Position numbers and translations under genes: made by a program | Shown here: piece after piece, positions 43,915 through 54,607 of the stretch | Position numbering within the stretch: position 1 is the first letter of the stretch | How the letters are laid out: each line of letters begins with the position of its first letter | Notes under the pieces: generated by a model | The model's database searches: none | Told to the model about the DNA's origin: nothing | Seen by the model: only the letters and a program-made list of their open reading frames with translations | Source of the DNA: Anadara kagoshimensis | Taxonomy: Eukaryota; Mollusca; Bivalvia; Arcoida; Arcidae | Reading direction: 5' to 3' | Assembly (NCBI GenBank): GCA_021292105.1 | Contig: CM037874.1 | Location: 56,770,539 to 56,834,538, forward strand | DNA: 64,000 nucleotides

Positions 43915-46900
43915 GTAGGCTATAAGTAAGTTAAAGTGATTACAGTAGTGGTCACACTTGCTTTGGCTAAGTATATATAGGTTTGGGAAACCCCATATAA
44001 ACTAAACATGCATGTGTTTATACATATTTTCCGGTTTTTTATGATAAAATGAATAAGAAGTCTTGGACTTCTTAACTTTTTATTTAAGAAATGGCCAAGA
44101 TTTTAGCTTAAGTGTGTTTTTATGCTTTCACACTGTTATATGTACTTTTTCTCTTTTTGCTTTCCTTCATATGTATGTAGATCTAATGTCATATAATTAT
44201 GTATCTAAAATGTTATATTTATCATTTGTAAAGTTGATTTTAAAAGCCCATTAGAGGTTTTTTTGTGTACATGTATTTATAAAAAAAAATAAATATTTTG
44301 TTTTTGATTTAATTATTTGCTATGGGCTTAATTAATGTAGGCTCACACTTATTAAGAATCTGCCATACCCAGGCTCTTGTTTCTGTCTATAATTTGATAT
44401 TGACGTTTGAACAAATAATAATACAAATATTGAATGCCCATTATTGATAGTGAGGCAGCGATGGCCTAATGGATAATAGGTCAGTCTACAAATCCAGGAT
44501 CTCTCACCACTATGAGTTGGAGTCCTGCTGAGACCACGTGGGAAAGTGAATTTTCCTTGCCATTGGCCTTTACTGGTTCATCTGGTATCAGTATAATAAA
44601 CTGGGGTAGTGGTACGCTTGTCTGCAGCATACTGACTCGGGGAGCTAGCACATTAAAGTCGCCCTGAGTGTGCGCTGTACAGACATAAAACACACACGCA
44701 CTTCACATGCATACATAAAATTGTTCATAGATTAACCCATAGAGATTAATAAAATAGTTCTCCTCGCGAATAGCTGAAAAATTGCTGATGCAAAGTTAAG
44801 CAACATTCAACCAATCATTACTGATATTGTAACAGGAAGGAGAAAAATTGCATGGCCAGACTGTGATCGAGCCCAGGAACTCCTGGGTTGTAGGAGGGAA
44901 TCCTAGTCATTTCGGGACCGGGTCATTTCGGCACCAGGTCATTTTGGCACTTGGCAAGTCATTTCGGCACCAGGTCATTTCGGCACCGGGTTATTTCGGC
45001 ACCAGCTCCAGGTCATTTCGGCACCTTGCTAATACAGTTACTATTAGTCACCAGTGCTGTAAATTATAAGTTATCTATAACTTTGTCAAAATTCTGAGGA
45101 TTTCCTCTACGCAACCAAGTACACATACAATAAGATGAACAAATGACTTTGATTCTTTCATGTCATTTAAAACGTTTTTTAAAGAAAATTGTAAAAAATA
45201 AGAATAATAATAATCATTTTTATCCAATTTTTACAATGTTTATAAGCTCTGTTATAAGTAACACCCAGAATTTCTATTTGAAATAATTCTGTTGGCTTAA
45301 GTTCAAGAAATTTTAAAAAAATCAGTATTTTAATGGTATCAGAAATTCATTATCCTTTAAAAACGAAATTTACTTTTGCAAATTAAATAAAATTTTTATG
45401 AAAATTTAGAGTATAGAAATCATTAAAATCTGAGTATAATGTTTTAACAAATTTCTGAAGAAATTGCTGTTTTCAATGGAAATAAAATGAAATTGTCAAT
45501 TGTTGCAATGCTTTTGTAACTTAGATAAATATTCTTGACTGGCTTCGATAAGACCCTAATACATGTAGATGTCTTGTGTCGCACAATAGGCTTTAAAAAC
45601 GGGCCATTTTCAGCGTATGTTTTTATTCAGTATAACAAAGATGCATAACGCCTGTAAAACATATTTCAGCAACACCGTTCGGGCTACCCGGGGAATGGAT
45701 TTTAAGCATTTAATAAAAAAATATATATATATATATAAAAAGAGTACGGAATTTTATTAAATGCTTAAAATCCATTCTCCGGGTACCTGTAGTACCACGA
45801 CTACAACATACTCCAGTGATCAAAATTATTAGGTAATTAGACCTCAAAGACCACTTTATTAACATTGAAAATAAGGCATTAACTACCTACATTCAACTTA
45901 AAAAAGTAAAAAGTAAATGAATAAATGGAAGTGCCGAAGTGACCGATCGTAGATGCCGAAGTGACCAAGTGTAGGTGCCGAAATAACCTGGTGCCGAATT
46001 AACTCGGTGCCGAAATGACTTTTTCTACAGGTGCCGAAATGACCTGGTGCCGAAATGACCTACACCCGTAGGAGGTAGCTCTACCAACTGAGCTTCCCAG
46101 ACTACTACGTTTCTCCCTGGTTATTTTTGAGTTGCCCAAAGTTTCACATTTGAAATTGAATAGGAATTCCCTCAGAGGAATTTATATGGCCTGCTATATG
46201 CTAGTTCACCAATTCGAAGGCCCATATGGCCGCAAAACAAAAATTAGGGGGTATATGTAGGAATCACCTTGTCCATCTGAGTCGATCTGACTGCATGTTT
46301 ATTTTGGAATGGTTTTACTGCATATTGCTATACTTTTAGTTTTATAAAATATGTGTTTATTGTAGATACAAGTCATTCTCATGTAAGAATAAACAAACAC
46401 AAACCAGGAAGAGGATTACCTGCCAGTAAACCAGAAAGACAATTATTATCCAATAAAAAGTCACTGAGGTAAATATTGTATGAATGAAAGTATATACATG
46501 TACTGCACTATACTAGTACATTGTATATATAACCTCACCTCACCTATCCTCTTTGTGCCCATTGGCACATAAGGTCCCGATACACCTCCTCCAATTTGGC
46601 CGGTCTTTTGCTGCCACTCTTGCCTGTGCCCATGTGGTCCATCCCAGGTGGTCTCTTTCCTGCTCTGTTGTTCTCCTCCATGTTGTTTTTGGCCGACCTA
46701 CTTTCCTTCTGCCCTCCGGATGCCATGTAAGGGCTGTTGTGCATATCCTCTTACTGCTGTTGAATCGGAGGATATGCCCAATCCATTTCCACTTTCTCAG
46801 CATTATGGTTGCACTGATGTTAATGGTTTTTGTTCTTTCATGTAGTTCTTTATTTGTTATTTTATCTGGCCATCTGACTCGAAGTATGTTTCTCAAGCAC

Positions 46901-49900
46901 CTGTTTTGAAATGTGTCCAGCTTTTTCTTGTCTCTTTCTGTGGATTTCCAAGTTTCGCTTCCGTAGGTGAGTACTGATACAACCAAGCTGTTAAACAATC
47001 GTATCTTTGTTTGAATTGAAAATTTTGAGGTGTTCCAAATCTTCTTTAATCGTCGAAATTGTTGTTTTGCTTTTCCTAATCTACTGTTTATATCCTGATC
47101 GCAACCTCCTTCTGTTGTTACAATGCCCCCTAGATAAGTGAAAGTCTCTACATCTTCTATTTGTTGATCGCCTATTTTTACTGGGTCTTGTATGGTGGTG
47201 TTGAGTCTCATTACTTTAGTTTTACTGGAGTTTATTTTAAGGCCAACCTGTTTTGCATTTTCATGTAGCTTTTGAGTTTTGCTTTGAATGTCTTGGTATT
47301 TTGATGACAGGAGTGCCAGATAGTCGGCAAAATCTAAGTCTTCAAGTTTAGTTGTAAACTTCCATCTCAATCCAGTTGGTTCCCTTTCGGTTGTCTTCTT
47401 CATGATGTAGTCGATGACGAGTAGGAATAGGAATCCGGACATAGTGCAGCCTTGTTTCACACCAGTTGTTACTCTGAACCACTCCGATTCCTCACCATCA
47501 ACTATTACAGAACACTGGAAGGTGTCATAAAGCAGCTTTATCATCCTGATTAGTTTTTCTGGTATGCCATAGTGCTTCATGATGGACCATAGGCTGTCTC
47601 TGTGAATTGAGTCGAATGCCTTTTCAAAGTCGACGAAGTTGATGAATAGGGGTGCATTCCATTCATTACATTGTTCAAGAATGTTTCTAAGTGTAAACAG
47701 TTGTTCAGTGGTATTTCTCCCCTTTCTGAATCCAGCTTGTTCTTCTCGCAGTTTGTCATCTATTCCATTTTGGATTCTTTGAATAATCACCCTAGAGAAG
47801 ATCTTGCTTGGCACTGATAGTAGGGTTATGCCTCTGTAATTGTCGCATATTGACTTGTCGCCCTTTTTCGGGATTTTTACAATCAATCCTTTGTTCCAGT
47901 CATCTGGTATTGTTTCTTTGTTCCATATAGCTGTAAACAGTTTTTCAAGATACTTTACAGTTGTTGTCATATCTGCCTTTAGAATTTCAGTTGTTATACC
48001 ATCAATTCCTCCTGATTTTCCATTCTTAAGCTTTTTCATTGCCTTTATAATTTCGTCTTTCTCTATGACACCTGTGTTTATCTCATCTATCAAGTTGTCA
48101 TCATTCTCTACTATTAATGGATCGTCTGGTTGAGGTCGATTCAGAACATTGCTGAAATGTTCTTTCCATCTGTTCTTTATTTTACTCTGGCTGCTCAGAA
48201 TGTTCCCATCTCTGTCTTTTATTTTTGACGTTTCTGTTCTCTTCTCATTACTTAGCACCCGTGTAACCTCGTAAACTGTTTTCATATGACCACTATTGGC
48301 TGCTGTTTCTGCCTCTTCTATTAGGTCTTCTGTCCAATTTCTTCTATCTTTTCGAATGTTGGACTTTACCTCTTTGTCTATTCTACTATATTTTGCTCTT
48401 AGGCTCTCTTTCAATCTTTCGGATCTGCTGTTGTTTAGTTGCTGTTTTACTTGTTTTCGTTCATCAACAAGTTTCCAGGACTCTTTACTTATCCATGGTT
48501 TATGTCCTCTTTTCTTTACTCCGAGAATGTTCTTTGAAGTTTCAATATAGCCCTTTTCCCTTGTTTCCCAGATATCCTCAACTGATTCCATGTGCTCTAG
48601 TACCTGGAATCTATTTTTAAGTGCGATGGAGAATGCTCTCTTTCTCTCAGGCTGTTGTAGCTTGGTGGTGTCAAATTTGATTCTTCTATTTTCTGTTTGT
48701 TTCTTAAATGCCTTGAGTTTGATTCTGATCTTACAACGTATGAGCTCATGGTCACTGCTTGCATCTGCTCCTCTCATTGATCTTGTGTCCAAACATGATG
48801 TTCTGTGCTGTTTGGAAATAAGCATGTGGTCAATTTGGTTTTCTGTCCTTCCATTCGGTGATATCCATGTAACTTTGTGTCGAGGTTTATGTGGAAAGAT
48901 GGTGCCGGTTATAACTAAGTTGTTTATTTCACAAAATTCCACTAGATTTTCTCCATTATCGTTTCTGACTCCTATTCCATGTTTTCCCATTACACTTTCA
49001 TGGCCTTTGTTGTCACTTCCAACCTTTGCATTTAAGTCACCGATCACTAGCATGATGTCATGTTTGGGAATGCTGTTAATCACCTCTTGCATATGTTCAA
49101 TAAATAGTTCTTTTTTCTCTTCTTTGCTATCGTTTGTTGGTGCATATGCTACTATTATGCTTATTTTCAGTGTGGAAGTGTACAATCGAACATACAACAG
49201 TCTTTCATTGATTGGTTTCCATTCTAACACTGATTTATTCGCTCGTTTTGAAAGCATTATTCCAACTCCTTCCTGATGTAAGTCATCCTCTCGTCCTGAG
49301 TAGAGGACAGTTTTTCCACTCTGTAGTGTTATTTTTCCATTTTTGGTCCATCTTACTTCATTAAGTCCAAGAATGTCAAGTTTGTATCGATCCATTTCTT
49401 TTTCTACTTGTGCTGTTTTTCCTGCTGAGTACATAGTTCTTACATTCCAGCTTCCAATGAAAATATTGTCATTTGGTGTGCAAAATGACATCGGCCTGTG
49501 AGCTTCCTCTCGGCTTTCCCCCACAAGCGTCATGTTGTCCGCTGCACCGGTATCTCTAACAAGGAGAGGAATGGCCTCTCACTGTGTTCTTAGTGTATCG
49601 TGGATTTCCGTAATCGATTCTTTTTACCATGCCCGGTGATTAGCCGTGCATGAACCCCTGGACTCGGAGGGCCAGTGGTTTTCTGTTAGGATTTTCCTTC
49701 CTTAGATGCTCCCATTACCCTGGTGACAGGGTCATCTCCCCGGATTTTCTGTCTGGATTTACTTCCATAGCCTTTGACTCAAAAGTCTAATCACAAGGCA
49801 GTGATACTATTTAACCCATAGCTGGGGCAAGGTTGGTGAGAGCCAGGGCGTGTCCACACACCGATGGGCCTGCACTCTGCACCTCTTGGGTCCTTGCTAC

Positions 49901-52900
49901 TCCGAGATCCCCTTCAACTTAGCCTTGAGTACTAGACCCAAGTTACCGTGCATTGCCACGAGGAGGCATTGAAGAAGTCTTGGTAGTGTAGAGGCTATGT
50001 ACTGGCAGGAAAGATTTACGCACTCGACTCTCCCTTTCACCTATGAGTAAGCTAGTCAGCGACAACAAAGATCTAGAGACATTCGATCTCTGCCGTACTA
50101 GACGCATATCACTACCCTGTGGCTGAACCACCACTAACACACTTGTATATATAAACCAATGAATAATTATTTGAAGACAACCCATCATTGAGGATACACT
50201 GATAGAAAGTGATATACTAAATGTACCTTACATCGGGAGGATATTAAATTTGTAGTTCATTTTATTTTACCATCCTTCATTCTGTCCTTCTCTCCAGACA
50301 CATCTTTTCCGGTGCAAGTCTCCAAAACTATGAAGCACTGTTTTATGACACTCAGAGTTAAGCATCAACAATGATATAGGAAATAAACATATGTGATTGT
50401 ATCAAGTAGAAATTGGTCAAAATCTCCATGTCAACATTTTCAGTATTGTGATGTAACAGTTGGAATTACGACGTCATCATTATACCGCCATCATTGCCGT
50501 GAAAACAGGTACCTGTGTACCTTTTTCAACAACACAGTGCTCAACATGGAGACAGATATTTTATAGAACAAGCAAATGAATACTACATTTATAATGCATG
50601 TGACTGAAAAATTCTACATGACTTAAGGTCCCTATATTGTTAGAATTTCCGATAATTTTTGCAAATTCAAGTAGTTTTGCGTGCATTTACAATTGGATGA
50701 TACATAAATAGCTACGTCATAAATGGCACCATAACTTTGGTATTCGTTAGAATTTTTAAGTAACATTTTGTAAAAAGATAGAGAATGATTTTTTATATAT
50801 TTTAAAGACAAAACATATTTTTGTGACAATTTGAGATTTCAATCAATTTCTACTTGATACAATCACATATTATTAACTGGAGTTTGTCTGCTGGTTTTCC
50901 TGGGAGTTATGACCCTTTGACTGAAAAGTACTTAATGGCAGGGTAACCCAATTCATCGAATTTGCTTGTTATAACTTTCTCTTATTTATTTGTAGACCGA
51001 CAGAATCAAACCATTTTGATGATGACAACGGTTTAAATACTACACCTGAAGCTAAAGACTTTATAGCAAAGAAACTGTCCCAGTATCTAGATAAGTATGT
51101 AAATGAAAAATGTCAAGTACAATCCAGACTCGAGTTGCACCAAAAATAGGCACCATGGCAACTAAATTTCTGAGTAAGCCACCAATTTTGCAACCATAAT
51201 TTTTCTGAACATGTTCAGTTAAATCTTTTAAATAGTGCACTACTCTTGTCACATGCTTTTCAAACATTCAAATTAAGACCGCTTATGTAATGTATATCAC
51301 ATGAAATATGCGGTATCACCTTCTGTCTGTTCATTGGTATGTGTGTGTTTGGGTGCAACCGGGATGTCTGGTGCCTTGTGCACCAATCTTCTCCTGATTC
51401 CAATAAAAGGTGATATCAGCTGGAATCCCTTCTGTTGAAACATTACAGGGTTCTTTTATATTATCAATATATGGTCCCCTGATTATGTGCGTTGCTGTGA
51501 TTATATTATTGGGGTAGTTATGTCCCCTTTGGGACTGAATTTTTCAACATGGGGAAATTGCTCTTACACCATTGAACCAATAACTTTCAACCATAACAAT
51601 TTTTCTTTATCATATTATGATATTTAGATGGACACCTGAGTTCTATGTGTTTTTTTGTTGATGATTGTTGGGATTTAATGGCTACATGATGCCTGTCAGG
51701 TAGTGTGCAGGACAGTGTTGCATTGTTTTTAGAATTGTTATTTATAATACATTTGTACATGTAATAAGTTTATTTCTTAAGATTACTTGTTATGTGTGAA
51801 AAAAGTTTGCAATCTGGAGAACATTGTTTGATTTCAATAATAATAAGTTTATTTCTTAAGATTACATGTAGTTATGTGTGAAAAAAGTTTGCAATCTGGA
51901 GGTCATCTTGGGGATTAAAACAAAAGGTTTGATGTCAATAATTCTCAACTTTTTATACCCCCCACAAATGAAGTTTAGGGGGGGATATATAGGAATCACC
52001 CTGTTTGTCTGTCAGGTTGTCTGTCCCAATATCGTTTCCCCTCCATATTTCCATGTCTATGGATGGATTTGATCAAAATAGCACAAATGTAAACCAACAT
52101 TAGACAATGTGTCGCATACCAATTTATGTGCATAAAGCCAAAGATAAAAGTTAGGAGGTCAATGTTGGGGGGGGGGGGGGGGGGGTATTGGCTCTCAAGA
52201 GACAGTTCTAGTTTGTTTTGTACTAATTTTAGGAACATTGAAGGTGATAAAGAGTTTGAAGTTAAACAAGGAAACTCAGGGGAAGATGCAGGTTTGTTTT
52301 GTTTTCAGTGAACTATAAGAAGAAATGCTCATGTGAGATATAGGTTCAAATCCCTCTCGGGACAGATCCTTGTGTGAGAAAGTTTGTCAGTTCACTTCTC
52401 CAAGAAAAGTGGCTTTCTCTTGACACTCTGTTTCTTTCACCATCCCTGAGTTAATTGCCCCGATAAAAGTGAAAAAGATCTTGACTGGGGCATAAAACTC
52501 CATTACTCCACTCCACACTTGTGAGATATTAAGAATTGAGCACAGGACTTTTCTTTAGCTATTACAGTTTAGTTTTGCATTCTTTAACTTCAATGGGCAT
52601 CATCAGTTTTCTGGAGTGCAGTGGAGTAACAGAGTTTTCTGCCTTGGTCATGATTCTTTCATTTTTATTGAAGTGGTCAGTTTAAAAATGGGGAGGAAAC
52701 TGGAGTGTCTAGAGAAAACTGTTGACCTTTGTCAAGAAAAACGAAAAATGTTTTCACTAAGATCTGCGAGAATGAGATTTCAATGAAGGTGGCGAGAGAT
52801 GCTTTGATCCGAGAGCCACACTTTAGACCACTTTGCCACAGAGGCATGTATAGTTTTGTTGCTAGCCTGCAAGAAGAATAGAATTACCCATGGACAACTT

Positions 52901-54454
52901 TGGTATCAGGGTAGAATTTTGAAGTTTCTATTGACAAAGTTTTAAACATAAAAAATTCCTGGTTTACCATGAAAAAAACCTATGTGATGTATGCACTTTT
53001 TTGGTAAAAATAAAATTTGAAAGTTTAGGGGGTGTGTAAATTACATAAGTAGATGTTTTTATTCATTCCAGTTGACTTTTGAAAGACGTTTCAAATGTAA
53101 ATAATTATACTGAAGTTGACATGTTTTGACAAAATAAGGATGTAGAGAAAAAATAATGCATTGACTTTATTTATGTTGGATGGTATATAATGGTAACCTT
53201 TGTTCAGGTGAGCTAAAAACCTTAAAAACCTTAAAATCTGCCCCAAAGGCTGCGGGATACCTCAATCTACCTCTAACTGGAACCACCCCAGCTCCCCCCT
53301 TCCTGTTGTTGTTCATGTCTCTTTTATGACTGGTCTGTTTTACATTTTTAGGTATACGATTATTCGTGAAGTCATCAAATCTTATAAAATCTGATGGATG
53401 TGATGTGATGTCAGAGATAGTCGTACAAAGACAGCGTAAAAGACAAATAAGTAGCAGTAGTGACAGGTACTGTTGTCATGGTTACCTTATTCTACCTTAT
53501 TATAAGTATCAAAATTTCTAAAATTTGTGAAAGAAGTATTTTTAAAGCAATTTTTCATAAATTTTCGAAAATAGTTTACATTTTGAAAGCATTTTTCAGA
53601 ATTTAGTAGCCAATAACAATTTTGGTTACCAGGAATGGAAACATAGTTTATTGACTCGGCTGGCGGAATAGTATTTCATTTTCAAGACGAACTTTACATA
53701 CCAAAATTAGCCAAGTTGTATACATGTTACTGGCTTTCAAAGTCGATGATTGTAGGTTTAAATTTGCCTGCAGGTGAATTTTTCCTTCATTTCTTGCACA
53801 GACTAATGCTGTAAAAATAAGTTACTAGGAAAGTTTTCCATATGAGCCAATAACCAAGGTATACTACCTCGGTGTTAAAAAGGTCGTCTATGGCCACAGC
53901 GGAATTCTAAGCTCTCACTGTATTAATTTTTGATATTACATGTCTATACATGTGTATTTGCGGTTTCATAGTTTCATGTTTCTTTCATTCTCAATGTCAA
54001 TTATACACATGGTGGGTGTAGCTAACTTAACAGGAGGTGCTTACCCTTCCGGAGCACCGGTCTCACTTTCGTGGTGAAAAAGTTAATGCACGTTACTAAA
54101 TTTGCAAGTTTAAAAGTTTTTACCTTGCTTTGCGATTGTGGTTTGGATATGAATCAGTATGTTTGGTTTTGATATTTCAGCTCGGATGAAAATGAACGTT
54201 TAGCTGAAGCGGCCGTGTCTCACGATTTTATCATACAACAAAGCAGGTTGTCATTACCAGGATCAAATCCAAGTCATCAGGACTCTTTAAATAACAGTGA
54301 TGGTGATGTTATAAACAAACATAATGGTGATATGAACAATTTTAATACCGGTAATAAGAACACGGATGATGTAAAAGATGTTGATGAAAAATCACATAAA
54401 AAGAAGAAAAAGAAAAAGAAACACAAACATAGCATAGAAATAAAAGTTTCATGA
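43791..54454 (+). CDS. CUSTOS: CUSTOS (C12orf43-like) homologue, 6 exons, complete
   Basis: Six exons give 257 residues; the human protein is about the same length. CUSTOS is described in vertebrates as a nuclear modulator of Wnt/beta-catenin signalling. Recognised from the acidic Ser-rich start followed by RLLEAAVCADIL (20-31), the block TTPEAKDFIAKKLSQYLDK (91-109; human TTPEFRAHVAKKL), GIRLFVKSS, the second Ser/Asp tract followed by RLAEAAVSHDFI (173-184), and a C-terminal Lys/His-rich tail with eight Lys in a row that can act as a nuclear signal. ATG 43791 has G at +4; the in-frame ATG at 43743 has a poor context and adds unlike sequence. Stop TGA at 54452-54454. Intron 2 carries a LINE and a TIR element. 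Function is inferred only from the family. Confidence 0.88.
44450..44690 (+). mobile_element. SINE-B, sense
   Basis: Head CGATGGCCTAATGGATAATA, body 'GACCACGTGGGAAAGTGAAT', then CTTTACTGGTTCATCTGGTA, tail GGAGCTAGCACATTAAAGTC. In CUSTOS intron 1. Confidence 0.8.
44898..46067. mobile_element. 1.17-kb element with subterminal GGTCATTTCGGCACC arrays and 8-bp target duplication
   Basis: The left end carries about six direct copies of GGTCATTTCGGCACC-like units (44905-45020); the right end carries the inverse, GGTGCCGAAATGACC (45930-46060). Flanked by GTAGGAGG at 44890-44897 and 46068-46075. Rejoining the flanks rebuilds a tRNA-like sequence, so it landed in a tRNA-derived repeat. The 8-bp duplication would suit hAT- or P-like elements. 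No transposase frame. In CUSTOS intron 1. Confidence 0.88.
45682..45790. repeat. Inverted repeat inside the 1.17-kb element
   Basis: Arms TACCCGGGGAATGGATTTTA and AAAATCCATTCTCCGGGTAC, extending through AAGCATTTAATAAAA / TTTTATTAAATGCTT around an (AT)n centre. Roughly 35-bp arms. Confidence 0.88.
46366..46468 (+). CDS. CUSTOS: CUSTOS exon 2
   Basis: 103 nt, acceptor TGTAG, donor GTAAAT. Encodes DTSHSHVRINKHKPGRGLPA then SKPERQLLSNKKSLR. Basic; its right edge is 64 bp from the LINE insertion. Confidence 0.85.
46540..49533 (-). CDS. LINE endonuclease-reverse transcriptase ORF, catalytic Asp replaced
   Basis: 997 codons without a break. The N-terminus carries the endonuclease (GSWNVRTM with Asn30, NEVRW with Glu59, GDLNAKVG, ENQIDHMLIS, SDHEL), which nicks target DNA. 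The central reverse transcriptase has KNGKSGGIDGI, NYRGITLLSVPSKIFSRVI, EEQAGFRKGRNTTEQ, INFVDFEKAFDS and GVKQGC. Motif C, normally FADD, reads FADY: codon 738 (47320-47322) is TAT where GAT is expected, one base change removing a metal-binding Asp. The C-terminal part has RKWKWIGHILR and GRRKVGRPKTTWRR, common in this element type. The protein should be unable to polymerise, although the frame is intact. Confidence 0.93.
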   Translation of the reverse strand: MTLVGESREEAHRPMSFCTPNDNIFIGSWNVRTMYSAGKTAQVEKEMDRYKLDILGLNEVRWTKNGKITLQSGKTVLYSGREDDLHQEGVGIMLSKRANKSVLEWKPINERLLYVRLYTSTLKISIIVAYAPTNDSKEEKKELFIEHMQEVINSIPKHDIMLVIGDLNAKVGSDNKGHESVMGKHGIGVRNDNGENLVEFCEINNLVITGTIFPHKPRHKVTWISPNGRTENQIDHMLISKQHRTSCLDTRSMRGADASSDHELIRCKIRIKLKAFKKQTENRRIKFDTTKLQQPERKRAFSIALKNRFQVLEHMESVEDIWETREKGYIETSKNILGVKKRGHKPWISKESWKLVDERKQVKQQLNNSRSERLKESLRAKYSRIDKEVKSNIRKDRRNWTEDLIEEAETAANSGHMKTVYEVTRVLSNEKRTETSKIKDRDGNILSSQSKIKNRWKEHFSNVLNRPQPDDPLIVENDDNLIDEINTGVIEKDEIIKAMKKLKNGKSGGIDGITTEILKADMTTTVKYLEKLFTAIWNKETIPDDWNKGLIVKIPKKGDKSICDNYRGITLLSVPSKIFSRVIIQRIQNGIDDKLREEQAGFRKGRNTTEQLFTLRNILEQCNEWNAPLFINFVDFEKAFDSIHRDSLWSIMKHYGIPEKLIRMIKLLYDTFQCSVIVDGEESEWFRVTTGVKQGCTMSGFLFLLVIDYIMKKTTEREPTGLRWKFTTKLEDLDFADYLALLSSKYQDIQSKTQKLHENAKQVGLKINSSKTKVMRLNTTIQDPVKIGDQQIEDVETFTYLGGIVTTEGGCDQDINSRLGKAKQQFRRLKKIWNTSKFSIQTKIRLFNSLVVSVLTYGSETWKSTERDKKKLDTFQNRCLRNILRVRWPDKITNKELHERTKTINISATIMLRKWKWIGHILRFNSSKRICTTALTWHPEGRRKVGRPKTTWRRTTEQERDHLGWTTWAQARVAAKDRPNWRRCIGTLCANGHKEDR
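49534..50142 (-). other. LINE 5' leader
   Basis: Non-coding leader between the element's 5' end and the ORF start. It contains only short reading frames and I see no second ORF of a recognised type. Confidence 0.6.
50155..50995. other. Right part of CUSTOS intron 2
   Basis: AT-rich, with a partial inverse AGGGCCATAACTCC-type repeat around 50320-50370; nothing else seen. Confidence 0.5.
50996..51094 (+). CDS. CUSTOS: CUSTOS exon 3
   Basis: 99 nt, acceptor TGTAG, donor GTATGT. Encodes the family block NTTPEAKDFIAKKLSQYLD. The alternative donor 7 bp downstream would give a stop in exon 4, so this one is chosen. Confidence 0.87.
52167..52186 (+). repeat. Poly-G run
   Basis: About 20 G in a row, 47 bp before CUSTOS exon 4; a likely G-quadruplex former and a likely place for length errors. 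Confidence 0.9.
52233..52291 (+). CDS. CUSTOS: CUSTOS exon 4
   Basis: 59 nt, acceptor TTTTAG, donor GTTTGT. Encodes NIEGDKEFEVKQGNSGEDA. Phases fit exons 3 and 5; weakly conserved. Confidence 0.78.
52320..52515 (+). mobile_element. SINE-A, truncated
   Basis: Part of the body and the tail (AAAAGATCTTGACTGGGGCA then TAAAACTCCATTACTCCACT) are recognisable directly after CUSTOS exon 4. Confidence 0.65.
53352..53466 (+). CDS. CUSTOS: CUSTOS exon 5
   Basis: 115 nt, acceptor TTTTAG, donor GTACTG. Encodes GIRLFVKSSNLIKSD (human FRLFFTSVPG), then a basic RQRKRQ and the first half of the SSSSDSSDE tract. Confidence 0.87.
53515..53646. repeat. GTAGCCAAATTTCC short repeat, copy 4
   Basis: 'AAATTTCTAAAATTTGTGAA' through 'TTTGGTTACCAGGAATGGAA'. 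In CUSTOS intron 5, just after exon 5. Confidence 0.75.
53955..54180 (+). repeat. GGTGCTTACCCTTCCGGAGCACC repeat touching CUSTOS exon 6
   Basis: Same family as 4300-4520 and 6515-6705 (hairpin GGTGCTTACCCTTCCGGAGCACC, then 'CAGTATGTTTG'). It runs into the TTTCAG acceptor of exon 6, so it supplies the polypyrimidine tract. Confidence 0.8.
54181..54454 (+). CDS. CUSTOS: CUSTOS exon 6 (stop codon)
   Basis: 274 nt, acceptor TTTCAG. Encodes SSDENERLAEAAVSHDFI, an Asn/Asp-rich spacer and the Lys/His tail, then TGA. No close AATAAA follows; the nearest clear one is near 54853. Confidence 0.9.
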
Positions 54455-54607
54455 AATACTAATGTTTTTTTCCAGATATTTATTATTTTATGTAACTTCC
54501 GGCTTTGAAGAGTTTAGTAAAAATATCTTCAACGATGTAACATGAGTAGGTCAGACAAACTATTAGGAAGGGCAGACAACGTCTTACTATAATACGTCCC
54601 TTTTCTA

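Larger units (their letters stand above)
46533..50142 (-). mobile_element. Full-length non-LTR retrotransposon (LINE) with 12-bp target-site duplication
   Basis: A 3.61-kb element in CUSTOS intron 2, antisense to the gene. It is bounded by a perfect 12-bp direct repeat, TTGTATATATAA, at 46521-46532 and 50143-50154, read as the target-site duplication. Its 3' end (left side) is a short TGAGG repeat tail rather than poly-A. About 610 bp of 5' leader precede one long ORF. The domain order, apurinic-type endonuclease then reverse transcriptase, resembles the RTE, 'craniofacial development protein 2-like' or I/Nimbus groups; the clade cannot be fixed without a tree. The perfect duplication and open frame point to a recent insertion. 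Confidence 0.92.

Noticed and set aside
46553..49276. Plus-strand frames of 60-228 codons
   Set aside because: Shadows of the LINE reverse-transcriptase ORF on the other strand.
54215..54454. Separate small gene starting with Met at 54215
   Set aside because: It is the interior of CUSTOS exon 6; phase and the TTTCAG acceptor join it to exon 5.
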